64,000 bases of DNA from Allosediminivita pacifica (GTDB lineage Bacteria > Pseudomonadota > Alphaproteobacteria > Rhodobacterales > Rhodobacteraceae): the NCBI RefSeq assembly GCF_003054175.1, contig NZ_QBKN01000009.1, forward strand, positions 1 to 64,000, written 5' to 3'. The notes beneath the pieces are model-generated. The model was not told the origin of the DNA and searched no databases. It saw only the letters and a program-made list of their open reading frames with translations. This document shows positions 61,980 to 64,000 of the stretch, in pieces (within the stretch, counting starts at the first letter, position 1; every line of letters starts with the position of its first letter). The position numbers and the translations under genes are program-made.

Positions 61980-63085
61980 AGGATATCTCAGTGACCCAAG
62001 GAACCGTCCGCTACGGCATCATCGGCTGCGGCATGATGGGCCAGGAACACCTGCGCAACATCGCCCTTCTGGAAGAGGCGCAGGTTGCCGCCATCTTCGA
62101 ACCCGACGCCGAGATGCGCGCCGCCGCACAGACGCAGGCCCCCGGGGCCGAGATCGTCGAAACCGTCGAGGATCTTCTGGCGCGCGACGACCTCGACGCG
62201 CTGGTCATCGTCTCGCCCAACCACCTGCACGTCCCGCAGCTCGAGATGATCGCGAACGGCCGTCCGCTGCCGATCCTCGTGGAAAAGCCGCTCTTCACCG
62301 CGCCCGAGGATGCCGAGCGCATCGCGCGCTTCGCGGAGAGCTATCCGGCGCCGGTCTGGGTGGCGATGGAATACCGCTACATGCCGCCCGTCGCGGCCTT
62401 CCTCGAACAGGCCGAGGCGGCCACTGGCGGGATCAAGATGCTCACCATCCGCGAGCACCGCTTTCCCTTCCTGCACAAGGTCGGCCACTGGAACCGCTTC
62501 AACCGCTATTCCGGCGGCACGCTGGTCGAGAAATGCTGCCACTTCTTCGACCTCATGCGGCTCTGTCTGAAATCCAATCCGGTGCGCGTCATGGCCAGCG
62601 CCGGGCAGGCGGTGAACCACAAGGACGAAAGCTACGACGGCGAGACGCCCGACATCTGGGACAACGCCTATGTCATCGTGGATTTCGCCAACGGCACCCG
62701 CGCCATGCTGGAACTGTGCATGTTCGCCGAGGGCAGCCGTTGGCAGGAGGAACTCACCGCTACCGGCCCCACCGGCAAGATCGAGGCCTTCGTGCCCGGG
62801 CCCACGCGGTTCTGGCCGGGGGATCTGGGCGAAGCGCCCGTGCCGCAGCTTGTCACCAGCCCGCGCGATCCCAAGGGCCCGAGGACCGAGCTTTTCCCCG
62901 TCGAGGCGGCGCTACTGGAGGCGGGCGACCACAACGGGTCGACCTTCTACCAGCACCAGCGCTTCCTCGAGGTCGTGCGCGGGCAGGGCGGGCCGGAAGT
63001 CACGCTGCAGGACGGCGGCTGGGCCGTCCGCATCGGCCTCGCCGCGCAGCAGTCGGCGATGGAAGGCCGGGTGGTGGAGCTTTGA
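61976..63085 (+). CDS. Gfo/Idh/MocA-family NAD-dependent enzyme; candidate NAD+-dependent sulfoquinovosidase
   Basis: 369 residues from the ATG that overlaps the gntR stop (ATGA). NAD motif GIIGCGMMG with GxGxxG at 17-22; EKP at 103-105 (LVEKPLF); HFFD at 189-192 holds the His and Asp of the active-site helix. Family enzymes oxidise sugars at C3; the GH188 branch uses this to hydrolyse sulfoquinovosides in gene clusters lacking the classical GH31 SQase, including in Roseobacters. No GH31 gene is seen here, which fits. Family membership is by context and fold, not by alignment. Confidence 0.7.
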   Translation: MKDISVTQGTVRYGIIGCGMMGQEHLRNIALLEEAQVAAIFEPDAEMRAAAQTQAPGAEIVETVEDLLARDDLDALVIVSPNHLHVPQLEMIANGRPLPILVEKPLFTAPEDAERIARFAESYPAPVWVAMEYRYMPPVAAFLEQAEAATGGIKMLTIREHRFPFLHKVGHWNRFNRYSGGTLVEKCCHFFDLMRLCLKSNPVRVMASAGQAVNHKDESYDGETPDIWDNAYVIVDFANGTRAMLELCMFAEGSRWQEELTATGPTGKIEAFVPGPTRFWPGDLGEAPVPQLVTSPRDPKGPRTELFPVEAALLEAGDHNGSTFYQHQRFLEVVRGQGGPEVTLQDGGWAVRIGLAAQQSAMEGRVVEL

Positions 63086-63223
63086 TGGCAACCTGGCGCG
63101 CGCTCTGACACGCGGCCTGGTGTGGAATGTCGAGTGTCTTTGAGCCGATCGGACCTTGAGCGCGGTGCCGGTCATGGTCGGGTGGACTCACGAAGCCGAA
63201 CTCAGGGCCACGCCCTGACAGGC

Positions 63224-63386
63224 CCGGAACAAGGGGCTCCAGCCCCGCCGAGCCAACGCCGGACCGTCCCCGCGGTCTGGCGCTTTGCAATTGGCGTGCA
63301 GCGATCAGAGGTCATTCGGGTTTGCTGGTATAAAGCGCTTACCCTGGAGGTCGCAGCGCCAAACCACGGTCCGGCGCTGGCCCGGC
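63224..63386. repeat. Dispersed repeat with internal inverted symmetry, copy 2
   Basis: About 163 bp, the partner of 13589-13752 in the same orientation. Shared blocks: CCGGAACAAGGGG, the exact ~31-bp block from CGCCGGACCGTCCCC at 63257, GAGGTCATTCGG, and GCGCCAAACCACGGTCCGGCGC at the right. No gene with a ribosome site is found in the 63086-63516 gap that contains it. Confidence 0.8.
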
Positions 63387-63493
63387 GACTGTTTCATAAG
63401 AACCGGGGTCCGAGACGGGCGCTTACCCCTCAGGTCGACTATTGCAGTGAAGGCGAAAGTCCTTTGATACCCCGCTCACTCTGCACGGAATGG

Positions 63494-63515
63494 AAAAAGG
63501 GGGCTTACGCCCCCT
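63494..63515 (-). terminator. Intrinsic terminator for the minus-strand ABC permease
   Basis: AGGGGGC (63498-63504) pairs with GCCCCCT (63509-63515) around TTAC; on the minus strand the stem is followed by TTTTTCC. It is just past the stop codon of the gene at 63517. Confidence 0.75.
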
Positions 63516-63516
63516 C

Positions 63517-64000
63517 TCACCGCTCCTTCACGTAGGGATCGCCGCCTGCCCGGGGCGGGATGGCCTTGCCGACGAAGCCCGCCAGGATCACCACCGTCAG
63601 GATGTAGGGCAGGGCGTCCATGAACTGCACCGGCACGGTAAACGCGCCAAGGTCGATGTTCTGGTAGCGCAGTGCGATCGCCTGAAGGAAGCCGAACAGC
63701 AAGCAGGCCATGAGCGCGTACCAGGGCCGCCACTTGGCGAAGATCAGCGCCGCCAGCGCGATGTAGCCCCGGCCCGCCGTCATCTCGCGCACAAAACCCG
63801 CCTGAAGACCCGTGGCGAGATAGGCGCCCGCCAGCCCGCACAGCACGCCCGCGATCACCAGCGCGCCGTAGCGCAGCGCCGTGACCGACACACCCGCGGT
63901 GTCCACCGCCTCGGGTGCCTCGCCCACGGCGCGCAGCCGCAGGCCGAAGCGGGTGCGGAACAGCACCCACCATGTGGCCGGCACCATGAGGAAGGCCACG
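63517..64000 (-). CDS. BMP/nucleoside-type ABC transporter permease (partial)
   Basis: Only the C-terminal ~160 residues are present; the 5' part lies beyond the window. Segments: TRFGLRLRAVGEAPEAVDTAGVSVTALRYGALVIAGVLCGLAGAYLATG (key parts RLRAVGEAPEAVDTAG and LCGLAGAYLA) and VREMTAGRGYIALAALIFAKWRP, the signature of the YufQ/PnrE permease group that works with BMP-family binding proteins for nucleosides. It faces the GntR-Gfo/Idh unit convergently and is not evidently part of it. Confidence 0.88.
   Translation of the reverse strand, partial: VAFLMVPATWWVLFRTRFGLRLRAVGEAPEAVDTAGVSVTALRYGALVIAGVLCGLAGAYLATGLQAGFVREMTAGRGYIALAALIFAKWRPWYALMACLLFGFLQAIALRYQNIDLGAFTVPVQFMDALPYILTVVILAGFVGKAIPPRAGGDPYVKER

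Noticed and set aside
63122-63535. 137-codon plus-strand frame after the Gfo/Idh gene
   Set aside because: It runs through the dispersed repeat, has no recognisable domain and no ribosome site.

Overview
The window is chromosomal DNA from a high-GC alphaproteobacterium, most likely a marine Rhodobacterales (Roseobacter-group) member. This is inferred from the Rhodobacteraceae-style ribosomal-protein cluster, the aap/bzt amino-acid transporter, an Atp12-type assembly factor, a TRAP transporter, short GTAGGGTGCGTG-type palindromes and the overall protein character; no species can be named.

Region 1 (1-20.7 kb, all +): the end of tuf, then the S10-spc-alpha ribosomal series: rpsJ, rplC, rplD, rplW, rplB, rpsS, rplV, rpsC, rplP, (insert A), rpmC, rpsQ, rplN, rplX, rplE, rpsN, rpsH, rplF, rplR, rpsE, rpmD, (insert B), rplO, secY, adk, rpsM, rpsK, rpoA, rplQ. 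Insert A (5.1-9.0 kb) carries a muramidase-like protein on the minus strand, a 2OG-oxygenase-like protein, a membrane-anchored unknown, a hotdog thioesterase and a Doc-type toxin with a small putative antitoxin. Insert B (13.5-15.2 kb) carries a Tat-exported metallo-hydrolase, a small membrane protein and one copy of a ~164-bp dispersed repeat.

Region 2 (20.8-32.9 kb, +): a Deg/HtrA protease, rarA, crcB, an RluC-type pseudouridine synthase, a HAD phosphatase and the ATP12 chaperone, many joined by ATGA overlaps; then aapJQMP, a complete polar-amino-acid ABC transporter; then small exported proteins. Region 3 (32.9-37 kb, -): sixA, argB, engB, yidC. Region 4 (37-44 kb): an EAL phosphodiesterase, a glyoxalase-like protein, a class-V aminotransferase with a divergent Lrp regulator, ttcA, sodC and a small unknown; this block separates yidC from yidD, rnpA and rpmH (44.1-44.9 kb).

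Region 5 (45-55.5 kb): a TVP38/DedA-like membrane protein paired with a MerA-like flavoprotein, an orphan histidine kinase, tRNA-Arg(ACG), then a glycosyltransferase convergent with a SqdB-like UDP-sulfoquinovose synthase, a Nudix hydrolase, a di-haem peroxidase, a Sel1 protein and a Crp/Fnr regulator.

Region 6 (55.6-63.1 kb) is the most interesting. Two divergent units encode an SsuD-like FMNH2 monooxygenase, an aldo/keto reductase, a flavin reductase and a three-part TRAP transporter on one side, and a GntR regulator plus a Gfo/Idh/MocA NAD-dependent enzyme on the other. The set matches the sulfolytic sulfoquinovose (sulfo-SMO) pathway, with the Gfo/Idh protein as the likely NAD+-dependent sulfoquinovosidase and a TRAP system in place of an ABC importer. 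A perfect FNR-type box lies in the shared promoter. The window ends in a second copy of the dispersed repeat and a truncated BMP-family ABC permease gene.
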